The position numbers and the translations under genes were made by a program. This document shows positions 50,101 through 61,342 of a stretch of DNA of 64,000 nt, one piece after another (within the stretch, counting starts at the first letter, position 1; each line of letters opens with the position of its first letter). The notes beneath the pieces are model-generated. The model did not search any database, was not told the DNA's origin, and saw only the letters and a program-made list of their open reading frames with translations. Source of the DNA: Pestalotiopsis fici W106-1 (Eukaryota; Ascomycota; Sordariomycetes; Amphisphaeriales; Sporocadaceae); the NCBI RefSeq assembly GCF_000516985.1, contig NW_006917091.1, positions 6,425,521-6,489,520 on the forward strand, written 5' to 3'.

Positions 50101-50577
50101 AGCACTCAACCCGATGCATGGATTTGGAGTGCTCCGCCTCAAAAAGGTTACCAAGTTCCGTGCTGCTGAAAGTCGTTGTCTTACTCTCTCGACTTGCCGC
50201 GTAGGTTGCATGAGGTCTCCCGTGGTCTTTGTTACTTCCCTTATTTGCCGACAAAAACAACAAGGGAACAGCGCATCTGCCTGCGCCGAAATTGACAGCT
50301 GTGAGACAACGAGCCACAACAACACAGCGCCGAGCCCGAGGGACTGCAGCGAGCGCGTAGCGCAGCGAGACCCCTAATGTAAATCTGTTGCGAATCTAGA
50401 TCAGCCCTGCCACGCCCGGCCCGTTTGCCTCAGCGACACGACTTACATACATACATGCAGCCCCAAACATAATGGCACTTCTCTCTACGAATCTCTGACT
50501 CCAGCTTCCGTACAGGCTCGAGAAATACTATTGCCTGTAATCGTCCAAAAATACATCGAGAAAAGGCGCACGACGAC
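47134..50577. other. 3.4-kb divergent intergenic region, GH15 / F-box gene
   Basis: No recognised gene. TAGGTA/TACCTA words cluster near the right end (50067-50100). A Cys-rich minus-strand frame at 48069-48371 begins with a non-ATG codon and is not called. The last 300 bp before 50578 are rich in C/A and short CAG-type words, as in a leader. Confidence 0.55.
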
Positions 50578-53500
50578 ATGGACGCCGGCTCCTCTTTCGA
50601 GGCTGAGAGGGAACCCGAGAGTATGGCGGCCACCAGCTCTGGCGTCTCGTCTGCCTTTGAGAGATTGCCCGAGGAGATCATTCAGCAGTATGTCCTGGCA
50701 CAGAGCAAGTCTGATACCGCGCGCTTCAACTGACATGTCTTTTGCAACAACAGGATACTTCAACTGACCGAACCAAACTCATTCGCCTCAGCAGTGCTCC
50801 TGAACACAAAATGGCGGCGGGTCTCTCAGCAAGCACATCTTTACGCCCACCAACTTTCGCATTGTCCTTCGTATGCGGCGAGCCATAGCGCTTCGCCGCC
50901 TGCTTCTGTCAAGGATGAGGATCTGCCGCGCTTGCGACGTCTCTTCTCGCGAGAGATCAAGCGCAACTTATTTGAGGTCTACTTGCGCCCGAAAACGACG
51001 ACGATAAAGCTGGTATCCAACTCGATCAGCTCTTCCTCTGCCCCTGGCGGCGAGGGTATGCAGTTCAGCTCTTCGCCTCGGGGTCATCATGTCCTTGCCT
51101 ACAATTCGTCTCGAATCTATGTGCTGGACTTGAGAGGATCTGATCTGGAAGTGCGGCGCGAACTCAAAATTTTGCGCCGCCCAGTTTCTACATGTATTCT
51201 AGACGACGGCACCGTTCTCGCTGTATTGTCCTCTGATATGCAGGTCGATATCTACGACCTCCGAGAACATCCCCCGAGGCGCACGCAATCTTTGATATTG
51301 GATCATTCCCCTCGAACTATAGCGCTGTCGCCTTGCGGAAGTGTACTGGCGGCTGCATATGAGGGGGGTATCGAAGTATCATCTCTTGGCACCGGTGCTA
51401 TGTCTACAGACCGGAGAGCCGTCAAATGCGACGCTGTGGACTATCTGGCTTTCTCATCAGATGGCACACAGCTTTTGGGCACGACAACCTCTGCACACCA
51501 GTCAAATACTGTCATCCTCACCGCGCCGTACTATGATCCCGGCGCCCAAATGGCGGAAGACAACATCAGTGCATTGTGGACCACCTCCATCTTATTTCCA
51601 AACACTAGTCGTGACTGCAGCCATGCTACGTTGCTGCAAGAGTCGGGCTCTCAGGAAGCAAGCTGGACTTTTACCTACGACCGCAGTTTCGAGACCTTCC
51701 GTGCCGTCCGCATCGACGATCTCCGGAATGGAACAACGTACTTTACTGGACCGGCTCCAACCTCGAGAACAGCTGCTCACAGTACATTTTTACCTTGCAC
51801 CTTACCTGCGGCCACCAATTGTGGTGATATTGTCTCTGCCGGGTTTGAAGGCAAGGATGTCTGGATATACGGCGTCCCCGAAGATCTGGAGGCTGTTCCA
51901 GAAACGCATACCGAGTCGGCGGTGCCTGGCCTGAGTCGGCACAGCAGTGCTCCGTCCATGCGCTCGCCTTCCCGATCACAGGAACCGGTAGGAGGCAGAG
52001 TCCTTCAATGGCAATTATTGTGTGACAGAAATCGCAACACATTTGTTGGTGGGCGTAAAATTGCGCAGCTACATCGTGTGACCACGGTCAAATGGGTTGC
52101 TGGATATGGCGATTTTTCATTCCAGGAGCGACTGGTCATCGCTGCTCAAGGTGTCATGCCAGCGAAACTCATCACTGAGGAGGACGGCATGGACTTTGTT
52201 GATGGTGGCAGGTTGACACTTGTGGACTTTGATCTCGGTTTCACCGACGGCAAGGATACGGAAGTCACCATTGAGGTGGGAACAAAAGAGCCCGAGGTCC
52301 TGGAAGAGGAACTTCGAGACATGGCTACGGAAGTCGCCATCGTAAGAAGACGGACTGTAGCCCAAAGGGGGGGCGTCCGCTCCGGTCTCATGCGATCATC
52401 AACTCTTGCCGATCGTCAAGCAGATGATTTGCTGAGGCCGCCTGTTCCACCAATTCCTACAAATGATGACGACCCTCTGCTCCCTAGGCGTATGACAGGG
52501 CCTCGTACAGAGGCTCGGAGAGCCTCGATCCATGAGGATCCAGAAGACCCGACCCTAGAAGATGTTCAGGAGGCCCTCGATGCACCTTATGCACATGCAA
52601 GCCCACGCACAGCGCCAACTCTGCGACGTGCCGCGACCGCGGCCGCTGTGAACCGGCGGCTCCATCCCTCGGCCGCAAATGGCGGCCATGTGGAATACAG
52701 ACGCGCAGATGGTAGGGCAGAGCATCCCCATGAGAGCGACGCTGATAATTGGGTTCCGCCTCCTCCACCGTATGCCAAGGAGGATCCTGGCGATGTACCC
52801 TCTTTCCTACGACATGCCGCAATTCCAGGAGTAGGTCTGAGCCCGGTTCCCCAGGGCACTTCGAACTCAACGACCTACACCGCGCCTGTGTTGCCAAACA
52901 TCAGCCCTCAAGCACTGCAACAAGTGCCACGTTCAATACATTCTTCAGGATCAGGACAAGTATCCCAAGGGTCTAACAATTCACACGGACGGCCAGAACT
53001 GGCGAGGTTACAAACCTCCCCAGCTTCGAAAAGGCATTCATGGCAACAAGGTCACTCACGACCGAGACCAGGAAGTGCTTCGGTGGACGCTAGTCAAGGC
53101 TACTCACACATGTCATCAGAACGAGTGCCGAATACCGCCCATCCAGGGCATTCCCAGCTGTCACGGCACACTGACCAAGAAGATGATCTGTACGATGTTT
53201 CACCAGTAGAGCGACCATCACAGTCAGCGCAAGTTCCACAGCTACACAAGATTAATACAGACACTCCCAGATATGAGTATGGTGGTACACATACGTCACC
53301 ATCTGGTAACTATTCAGCAAGCACAGGAAGGAGCGCATCTTCATCTGAGGCGCAATCTGCCGCTACCACTACATCTTCGGGCGTAATGGCCAACGGCCAG
53401 CCCTTGAATGTGAGAATACCTCCACAAGGTGCCGATGACACTGGGAGCAACAAGACAGCCGAAAGTCCTCAGATCGGGCGTCTAGCGAATGCGTTCACGT

Positions 53501-54312
53501 GGCCTCGAGTTCGGCAAATGGGGTCGTCAGGAGGGGCACATATTGGCGGGTACCCTCATTCGGCGCCAGCAATCGATACCAACAATGCCGAAATCATAGC
53601 GGCATCTTTGCCACCGGCTCCAACGTCTGATCAGCTGACCAGATTGAATAGTCGCCGGGATTCTAGACCACCACGGCCGGCCTCGGGCAGTTTTCAAGTG
53701 CCTCGCGTTCCAGTCGGTCGCGTTTTACATGACCGCGGCCGTTCATCATCGGGAGGGAGCGGTCACTTCTCTGGAGCTCCTGAGCCAGAGCAGCCATTGA
53801 TCATTAGCACTCCCAAGGGCGTCTCGGGTGCCTTTGACGCTCCTAATCATGACCACTCACAACAATTCGATAATGGGGATCCGGTGATATTCGCTCCCGT
53901 GCCTCGTCATCCTGGTCCACAAGCTGGCGCCAGCAACAGTCGACCAACTGTGGAGCGACTGGAGACAATCTACAGTATCAGAAGTGTCGATAGTCGAAAT
54001 GTGAACCATAATATGCTCACATTGCCTCTGCACAATGGGCAAGGACAGGCGATCCCAATTCCTCCGGCACCACCCTCAGCTGCGCTTACCACGTCCTCGC
54101 TGCGGCACCACTCCAGTCTTAACAGACGGCCAAGTCGTGCTCGCAGAAGTGCCGCCAAAAATATCAAGGATGCCAAAAGCCGGGGGTGGACTGGTCGTCG
54201 AAAACAAAAGAAAGAGAGCGATGCCATGAGTCTCGCCTGGACTGACGTAACGTGGGCGTCCAAAGCGCCGAGGGACGGACCGGGCAAGGAGAAAAAGTGT
54301 GCTGTAATGTAG
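50578..54312 (+). CDS. Large F-box/beta-propeller-like protein with C-terminal CaaX box
   Basis: Predicted substrate-recruiting subunit of an SCF ubiquitin ligase or a related membrane-bound scaffold. Two exons (50578-50687, 50754-54312) give 1222 residues. The intron splits the F-box, whose first helix reads AFERLPEEIIQQILQLTEPN. Residues ~95-520 carry short repeated strands typical of a WD/beta-propeller fold (HVLAYNSSRIYVLDLRG, TVLAVLSSDMQVDIYDL, YLAFSSDGTQLLGTT). The remaining ~650 residues are Ser/Pro/Gln-rich and disordered, with a PPPPPY motif near 705-711 that fits WW-domain ligands such as Rsp5/Nedd4. The protein ends in a Lys-rich segment and KEKKCAVM, a farnesylation-type CaaX box, which predicts membrane attachment. 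The family seems to be a fungal F-box group I cannot name. The coding frame is long and unambiguous. Confidence 0.85.
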
Positions 54313-55094
54313 GGGTTTGGAGAGATTTTTCATTTTTGGCCTGAACATGTTGGATATGAGTTTCTCGGGCGACAAAAAAGTATGGAAATTAAACTGATTA
54401 TTGGCTCAGAGCTTGGGCGCTGGCATGTTTGGACTTCATTTTATCCACTACCAGCATGCTTTTTAGTCACTATGGAGGAGAGCATATGCGGAAAGGAGGT
54501 TATCTGTCTGTTTTTCTTTTCTACTACAGAGTCAGCGAGGTTCTAGCGTTGCACATGAGGTCTTATGATACCAAAATTTGATATTAGAGAGCATATGAAG
54601 AACGATGGGATGGGGACTTTCATCCTGGGGTAGATATCTTATTTCCTGGTCATGAATCCAAGACCGCCATATACTTTTTTACTTCTTGCTCTGGCATTGG
54701 CAGATGTGATAAACACATACAATTGGCTACATATAGTAGCAGGGTAATGAGAATGAAACCGACCCCTCAGGCTCATGTGCAAAGGGGGTATCTTGCCTGA
54801 GGCCGCGCGCCGCCCTACCCGCTTTCTCCGTTTGTTTCTCTCTGAAGAAACGCACGCCGTCTAGACTGATACTGGTGCAAACGTTTCTCTTTCCTTCTCC
54901 CTTTTTTCCTTCCAAAGATAAAATCAACTTTCCAAAAACAGTACCAGAAACGCCTTCGCCATGATTCCAAATCTTGCCATGCACCGCTACAAGAGAAATA
55001 CGCATATTTTGCCCTATTCAGACGCCACTTGAGTACCAGTGTGCTGATGAACTCAAGAATCGTGGGGATCTTCTTCGACGATGGTGTCAGAGTC
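54313..55094. other. Convergent intergenic, F-box gene / TAF3-like gene
   Basis: About 780 bp between two convergent stop codons, expected to hold both 3' UTRs. No coding region, repeat or RNA gene was recognised. Confidence 0.5.
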
Positions 55095-55866
55095 CTAAAG
55101 GTCCAGCATCTCGACATCTCCCTCATCGAGCGAACTGAGCCCGGAACTGGGTGGCCGGGAGTCTGGCGTGGGCTCCCGCGGTCGCTGATTGCGCTGAAAC
55201 ATCATGTCCCGCCACTCGTCGATACTCGAGACGGGACCGCCTTCGACTAAGACCTCACCGTGGTCGCTGGGCTTTCCCAGAATGGTGCTAGCATACCTAG
55301 AGTCATCGTTCTTGCTGTGCTTCTGCTTCAGTTCTGCTCATATAGGTTAGCAACACGTTGAATGTCATGACCGGGAGAAGAACGCAAAACTTACGACTCA
55401 GGTAGTCGATGGGAGGTCGCTCGACCTTCTTGCCCTCCTCGGGAGGAGCGGCCTCGAGAAGGAGGCCATTCTGAGTAAAGGCCTCGGCGATTCTGGTGAT
55501 TCTCTGATTCTGTTTTCCATCAAACCACTCCTTGAACTTTTCAATGCCGCGCAGCTCGGGGTCGCCGTCAAAGTCACGGTCCTCGCGCTTGTTCTCGTCG
55601 CACGCAAATGCGCCCACGTACTCGAGGCCCTGGCGGAGGTCGGGCAGGGTGACCTGGGGGTCTTCGGGGTGGTTGTGCTCCATGGCTTTTCGCGTGGCCA
55701 CGGCCGTGTTGTAAATGTAGTCGGCCACGACCTCGGTGAAGAAGTCGAGGACCGTAGGCCGGCATGAGTAGTAGCCTTGTGCGCGCAGGGCCTGGAGTAT
55801 GGCAGGCTTCAGTAGCGCCAGATAGAACCTTTTCTGTGTCATCGAGTTCGAAGCGTAAGGCTCCAT
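55095..55866 (-). CDS. Histone-fold (Bromo_TP) protein, TAF3/TAF8-like
   Basis: Predicted nuclear transcription factor with an N-terminal bromodomain-associated histone fold, the type found in TFIID subunits TAF3 and TAF8 and in SAGA Spt7. Two exons (55866-55395, 55333-55095; 61-bp intron) give 236 residues. The fold spans about residues 10-105 and includes FYLALLKPAILQALRAQGY, RPTVLDFFTEVVADYI and LPDLRQGLEYVGAFACD. After it comes a charged region with RGIEKFKEWF and ERPPIDYLSQLKQKH, then a C-terminal segment ending DVEMLDL. There is no PHD finger, which in fungi is compatible with yeast Taf3. The ATG at 55866 starts the conserved region; an upstream in-frame TTG is ignored. It is divergent from TAF7 (1021 bp apart), which favours a TFIID role. 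Confidence 0.85.
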
Positions 55867-56887
55867 GATGTTTATATTTGCGGTATCTTTCTCCCGGGCA
55901 AAGGAAGAGATCGCTTTTCGGGCTTGTTCGTCTGCTCGAGATGGAAGGGCTATCGCACGGTGGCTGATCTCAGAATATCTTGACCATGGACGGCACCCTC
56001 GCCCTTTATTCTGGCCAGTAGACGAGAGAAGCTTTATGCGCAGATTGCAAACGGGTTTTGCGATCAAAGTTGCTGCGATTTCGAAGCCTAGCGGGTGGTG
56101 TTCAGGTTGTGTTCTCAGTTCAACTAAATTGTGCTTTTTGGCAAGTCACTGGTCAAAAGCGGCAACTAGTGCGCCGGGATCGTCAAGGAAGGAACAATCA
56201 AGAGGTCCAAAGACTAAAGACATTAATCATTACTGCATTTGTCGGGGGTAGATGATTGAAAAGATCGTGGGTGTGGACAGAAGCAGACCGAGATACTTTG
56301 GTTTCTCTGATTGTTGATGCGATTCACAGCGGAATAGTCACCGTGGTTAGCGGCTGCACGGCCCTGGACTTTTAGACCAAAGTTGTAAACTTCAGCTGTC
56401 TTTCAGGGACCCTTCAGCCTTTACCTTTATCTTCCAGCAGCAACCACTCGGATGTCTTGCCCACCTTTCCTGCCGTTGGCCGCCAAACAAAACCCGAGCC
56501 CCAGGCCTAGCCTCTGAGAATCACCTGCACGTAGTAGCTCGTACCTGGAGGCACCTTATTACAAACCCTCCAAATACCTAACAGTTGAAGCTACCCCGCG
56601 ATTGTGCTCAGGTCGCGTGTTTTCGCGTCGCTAGGAAAACTGCACTTAGAGAGAATCCCTGCCACATGTTTAGAGGTTCTTGACTCAACCCCGTACTTGG
56701 CAGGTCCAGATTTATCCCAACGTCATTCGCATTTAGTTTTGCGATCACGCCCATCGCGAAAGCAACAACCAACGCCTTCTTTGTGCGACATTGAGCCAGC
56801 CTCTGCTGTCGTATTTCTCTCCATCTCTCTTCTCGCTGTCTCGTCCTCCTTGGCTACCTTGCAGCCTCTTCTCTGGAGGCCATCAAA
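55867..56887. promoter_or_regulatory. Shared divergent promoter region of two TFIID-type genes
   Basis: 1021 bp separate the divergent starts of the TAF3-like gene and TAF7, so the stretch must contain both promoters. Before TAF7 there is a pyrimidine-rich run (about 56790-56870) typical of fungal housekeeping leaders. No TATA box is evident on either side. No individual factor site is called. Confidence 0.6.
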
Positions 56888-58495
56888 ATGGCGGGCGATG
56901 GTTCCAAACCGACCTTGAAGCTGGAAACCAGCCAGATCAATCGCCCAGACATGCCGCCACCTCCCATCGCTGCAACACCTTCCGCCGAGACGCCCAGGCC
57001 CATACTAAAGCTCAGCAGCTCACGGCAATCATCATTCAGCGGCGACCTACCCACACCTTCCGGTGAGAAGAAGACTATTCGCATTAGAGTCAATTCGAGC
57101 CAGCCCAGCACGCCGGCGACCGCCGCCCCTCCCGTCAAAATCACCAAGACTGGCAGATCGTCCAAACCAACGGAAAAGATCATTGCTGCCCATAAACGCA
57201 ACTATGATAGCGATGATGATGAGGAAGATAATGCGCCCATGGCGGGTCGTCGCATTTCCAAAATTCAGATCAGAACTCCCACGGCAACAACAAACTCATC
57301 GAAAAAGGCATATGCTGTCCAAACACCAACGGGTCGACTCCTGCTCAAACCCAAAGGGAAAGCTGTCGAGCACAAGCCTGGCGAGGCATGGGACTCGGAA
57401 GCAAGCGACCGGGAGGAAGATCCAGTCAGAGAAGGCGCTGTTATACTCCGGACCTTACCTGGGCCCTCGACAGATTATCTCAACAAGGCCATTGAAGAAG
57501 GCAAGATCGGTATTGACAAAAAGTCGGGGGGCGCTGACCTTTCTGTTGACTGGCTCGACGCTAAAGACCGGCGAGCCATGGTCACGATTGATGGTCACCA
57601 TTTTGCTGCAGTACTCGTGGATCTGCCCACCATTGTCGAAGCCATGAAGACGTGGGACAAGAAGAATTTCATGAAAAATATGGATATTACTCAAATGCTG
57701 CTGTGTTATGAAAAGGTAAACAGCGAGCAAGAGGCAAAGACGATACCATTGCCTCAGATGGTCCAGCAGATGGATCATAAGTGGCCGCATGGCTTGACTC
57801 CCCCCATGCACGACGCTGTCAATCGAAGGTTTAGAAAGCAACCAACAGAAAAACAACTGATCAGTACGGCTGCCCAGGTTAAGAAACTGCTGGCCGAGGA
57901 TGCTGAATGCGTTGAACAACCCAAATACGAGTTCCTAATGGACGAAGATGAGGACTTTGATGAGTCAGGTGATGAAGATGCCGAGGGCGAAGAAGTGGAT
58001 GACTACTTTGGAGGCACTGATTTCGCAGACGAGCCCACCCAAGAAGACGATGAGGTGGACCACGCCGATCTCGAGGCCGAGCTGGAGGCTGAGCTGGCTG
58101 GAGAATTCGACATGGATATGGGAGATGCCGAAGGAGCTACTCCTGCTACGCAGCTTGAAGCACAAACGCCAATGACTCTTGAAGCTACCACCCCTGCCGC
58201 TGGAGCTGCCGAGGCCAGTGATGCCGATGGCGAGGACGAAGAAGAGGTATCCGATGAGGACGATGACGATGACGATGACGACGAGCTTGATGAGGAAGAA
58301 GCAGCCAAACAAGCCGAGTTCAGAGACATGAAGAACGAGATGGTTGGGCTACAGAAGAAGGTGTCAGACCTTGAAAGTCAACTGGATACACAAGCCAACC
58401 CACTCATGCGCCGCCGTATTCTCACCAACATTGACAATCTCAAGAAGGAGATCTCATTGCGCAAGGCACAGCTCAATATCACGGACGACGAATAG
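56888..58495 (+). CDS. TAF7: Transcription initiation factor TFIID subunit 7
   Basis: Subunit of TFIID, binding TAF1 and regulating preinitiation complex formation in the nucleus. A single exon of 535 residues. The N-terminal ~170 residues are Ser/Thr/Pro-rich and disordered with basic patches. The TAF7 (TAFII55) domain covers about 175-330, with EEDPVREGAVILRTLPGP, RRAMVTIDGHHFAAVLVDLP, TIVEAMKTWDKKNFMKNMDI, QMLLCYEKV and WPHGLTPPMHDAVNRRFRK all visible. An acidic region follows, including a run of aspartates near 455-465, then a C-terminal coiled coil (EFRDMKNEMVGLQKKVSDLE to the end). Length is in the fungal range. The ATG at 56888 lies after ATCAAA and fits the conserved N-terminus. The neighbouring histone-fold gene supports a TFIID context. 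Confidence 0.94.
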   Translation: MAGDGSKPTLKLETSQINRPDMPPPPIAATPSAETPRPILKLSSSRQSSFSGDLPTPSGEKKTIRIRVNSSQPSTPATAAPPVKITKTGRSSKPTEKIIAAHKRNYDSDDDEEDNAPMAGRRISKIQIRTPTATTNSSKKAYAVQTPTGRLLLKPKGKAVEHKPGEAWDSEASDREEDPVREGAVILRTLPGPSTDYLNKAIEEGKIGIDKKSGGADLSVDWLDAKDRRAMVTIDGHHFAAVLVDLPTIVEAMKTWDKKNFMKNMDITQMLLCYEKVNSEQEAKTIPLPQMVQQMDHKWPHGLTPPMHDAVNRRFRKQPTEKQLISTAAQVKKLLAEDAECVEQPKYEFLMDEDEDFDESGDEDAEGEEVDDYFGGTDFADEPTQEDDEVDHADLEAELEAELAGEFDMDMGDAEGATPATQLEAQTPMTLEATTPAAGAAEASDADGEDEEEVSDEDDDDDDDDELDEEEAAKQAEFRDMKNEMVGLQKKVSDLESQLDTQANPLMRRRILTNIDNLKKEISLRKAQLNITDDE

Positions 58496-59126
58496 ATCAT
58501 GCCTTGACAAAAGATCCTGATTACAACAAGATACAGTTGGCCAGCAACATTCCCAGGCAGCGGATAAAATATTGCATACTAGCAGGTTATCATTATTTTT
58601 TTTTTCTAAATATTTTTCAATATGGGAGTAGATGGAGGCGTCTGGCGTTTGGCAATTTGAATATCATGGCAGGGGGAAAAGGCAAAGTCACAAAACTGTA
58701 CATGCACAAGAGACGGCCCACCAGGAATGCCTTACGAAATGATACCCAGCCTGGTTTTGGTAGAGCCAAATGAAAATGCGCACAGTCTAGCAAAGAGGCT
58801 CTCACTTTGCAAAGATACAAAGTTGCGCCATAATTGTCTATTCTTTTTTGTCGTATGTGCACATATATAGTTTACAGTTGTCATTGTATAGTACACGCAG
58901 TTGCTATTCTCTTCGGTCCTTTCGTAGGTTTGCTGAAAGAGAAGTGAGCAGCAATCACAACGGCAAGGCTTGAACCGTAGTGTTCCCTTGCCATCTGCCC
59001 AGGTCTCTGGAATATTTTGTCCAGAAGATGTACCGTAACCGCGCTGTGATCTTTGCATCGAATCTCGCCGAGGGTTGTCGTTGTCGTCCTCCTCATCCTC
59101 CTCCTCCTCCTCCTCATCCTCACACC
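58496..59126. other. Convergent intergenic, TAF7 / mL54
   Basis: 630 bp between convergent stop codons. Immediately past the mL54 stop there is a CCT/TCC-rich stretch (about 59080-59115), which would be purine-rich AGG/GGA in the mL54 transcript. No gene recognised. Confidence 0.5.
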
Positions 59127-59869
59127 TTACATGCTCTTCAGGTAGTTGCTCTCCTTGATCTTGGACCTTCTCTCCTTGCGCATGGCCTTCCGGAGGTCCT
59201 CGCGCGCCGCCACCGCCGCCAGGGCGCCCTCGGCCGTACCCTCCTCGTTGGCCGGCATGTTTATCGATTGCTGCTGCAGCGGGATCTTGGGGGCCAGGGC
59301 CTCGAGGTTGCCGTCGGCCAGGAGCTTGGCTTCGAGAGAGCGCTGGCGCTTGGCGGCGATTCTACGCTGCTTCTTGGATTTCGCTAAGGGCAAAAAAAAA
59401 AGAGTGATTAGTTATAGAGGTTCTTCATTCGAGTAGCTTATAGAAAAGAAGAAAGAAAGAAAAACGTACAGAATTCGGCCTCGGCATCAGCAGCTCCGGC
59501 ATCATCACTCTTCTTGACCGTGACGTCGAGACAGCTCCACAGCCACGCCGGGTACGCATCATCGGCCAGGGCCACGGGGTCCGTCTTGTTCTTGAGGTAG
59601 TTGAGGCCCGTCAGCACGGTGCCCTCGGCGCACGCCGACAGCGCGGGCTTGTCTTCTGCGGCGGGAGGTGCATCGCCGAGCGGTGTGCCAAAGGTTGGGT
59701 TCGACGACGCATCTGATGATGATGATGATGCGGCGGGTGCAGCAGCCACGGGCGCTGCGTTCCTCGGTACGGGCGTCGATGCAAAGGATCGGACAATGAC
59801 GGGCGCTGCCCGCCGCGATATTGTCCGTGTGAGCGACGAAGCGCTTGTTAAGCACCGCCTGCAAATCAT
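59127..59869 (-). CDS. MRPL37: Mitochondrial large-subunit ribosomal protein mL54
   Basis: Component of the mitochondrial 54S ribosomal subunit (yeast YmL37, mL54 family). Two exons (59869-59470, 59383-59127; 86-bp intron) give 218 residues. The N-terminus MICRRCLTSASSLTRTISRR is a basic, amphipathic import signal, followed by an Ala/Ser-rich linker. The family core is short: SACAEGTVLTGLNYLKNKTD, then DDAYPAWLWSCLD. The C-terminal half is a long basic helical extension (KSKKQRRIAAKRQRSLEAKL ... RKAMRKERRSKIKESNYLKS), which makes the protein clearly longer than the core family; such extensions are common in fungal mitoribosomal proteins. The intron joins ...AEF to SKSKKQRR. It lies in the housekeeping block with a complex I subunit. 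Confidence 0.88.
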
Positions 59870-60345
59870 ATCGTGTGTATGTGTGGTTTGAGTGTGGTGA
59901 GGTCTTGAAAGGTACTGTCCCAGAGCTACAAAGTGCAAGGCACCATGGTGTTGAAGCTAGCCAATTGGAAATTTTGTACGGCGGGCCGGATGGACCCCTG
60001 GCGCTATTTGGGCCAACCTCGTGCCTGCGTGCCTGTATGTTAACAAGCGCAACGACGACAACGACAGTAGCAACGAATACACACGCAAGTTGACCCCAGA
60101 TACAGGACTGATTTGCTGAATTTTTTGGTAGTTGGCAAATTGGCAATTTTTCATTTGATATATGTACAGGGTCTTGTGGCTACAACGCATTGTTAGTTGT
60201 ACGGCCAACGACCCATCGCCCATCTTGATACTCTTGGAACCAGCACATTCATGGGAAATAATCTCTGATGCATAGATGAAATCATCAGGCTCCCCTCTTA
60301 GAATACCATGTCTGATTCGCCCCAGCGCCTATCCGGATGAATCCA
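59870..60345. other. Short tandem intergenic, mL54 upstream region
   Basis: 476 bp on the minus strand between the complex I subunit gene and mL54; it should hold the mL54 promoter. No coding region or clear site recognised. Confidence 0.5.
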
Positions 60346-60787
60346 TTATTTCTTTGCCGGCGTGGCCAGCTGCGATGGATCTATGTAGTTTTGTTGCTCA
60401 AACAGAGTTCCGCGCACGCGGTTCTTCTCCAACATCGACAGGTATCTCTCTGGTACATATTCAGCATACTTGCATTCAATATTTGGAGGGATTGGAGCCA
60501 AAACCGGGCCACAATGCATCGTGCACTGCTACTCCGAGGCTCCAAATACGTCATGACTGACCTCTTAACTTGCCGCACTTCTCCAGGTGATTGACTCCTT
60601 CCCGGTAGTAGCATTTGCTGAGCTCCTCTCTGACTAGACGTCCCATCATGACCTGCACCCATTGCTCGCGGATAATGGAGTCCTGGGCGGCCTTGAATGC
60701 CTTGTTGTCGTCGTAGTCAACGCCGTCAAAGGTGGGCGGGACCTTGGGCTTCTTGGCCAGGAAAGCCTCGGACTCGGGAGTAGGCAT
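60346..60787 (-). CDS. Complex I 12 kDa accessory subunit (NDUFB10-like)
   Basis: Predicted supernumerary subunit of mitochondrial NADH:ubiquinone oxidoreductase, in the membrane arm. Two exons (60787-60562, 60449-60346; 112-bp intron) give 109 residues. The protein begins MPTPESEAFLAKKPKVPPTF, the pattern of the Neurospora 12 kDa subunit. It continues with DGVDYDD, AQDSIIREQWVQVMMGRL, the Cys-containing CYYREGVNHLEKCGKLRERY block that resembles CHCH-like subunits, and ends QNYIDPSQLATPAKK. There is no cleavable presequence, as is common for intermembrane-facing subunits. The exon join recreates GKLRERYL. It is divergent from the Nsr1-like gene, 555 bp apart. Confidence 0.88.
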
Positions 60788-61342
60788 ATTTGCGATCGAT
60801 GAGCTCTTGCGTCCGGGGGGGAGCAGGGGATCAATTGGCCGGTTTTGGTGGTGAGCTGATGGCTGGTCGTGTACTGAGCTGGCGGATACTGAGATACCTC
60901 GACAAGCTACGACTTGGAGAGCTGTGAGCTCGCAACGTCGAACCAGCCAATTCTAGCAGCCTCAATTGTAAGGCACTCTCCACTGGCTGGAATAGGTGGG
61001 TCCTCCATTCTTTGGATCCATCCATGCGATGCACCTACCTACCTCTCTTATCGCTTATCAGCAATTCCGCCAGCTTTTCACCGCCCGAGACCCTTGCCCC
61101 CACTTTGCCGCCGATAGAGCAGATACAGAAATTTTTTTTTTGCGCCCAGACAAGCGAAACAGCCCAGGAAACCAGCAGCCTACCCGCCTTTTTTTTTTCT
61201 GCCGAATCTGGTTCATAAATAGCAGAACCTGCACGATCTGTCGCGACAGACAGATTCTGCACACTACCACACCTTTCCCTTTCCCATACCATTCATTTTT
61301 TTGTCTCATTCATTTTCCTCAATCAGACAATAATCATTCACA
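60788..61342. promoter_or_regulatory. Divergent promoter, complex I subunit / Nsr1-like gene
   Basis: 555 bp between divergent start codons. The part nearest the Nsr1-like gene is strongly T- and C-rich with two T runs (about 61131-61140 and 61190-61198), typical of fungal translation and ribosome-biogenesis genes. TACCTACCTACC-type words lie near 61036-61046. Confidence 0.6.
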
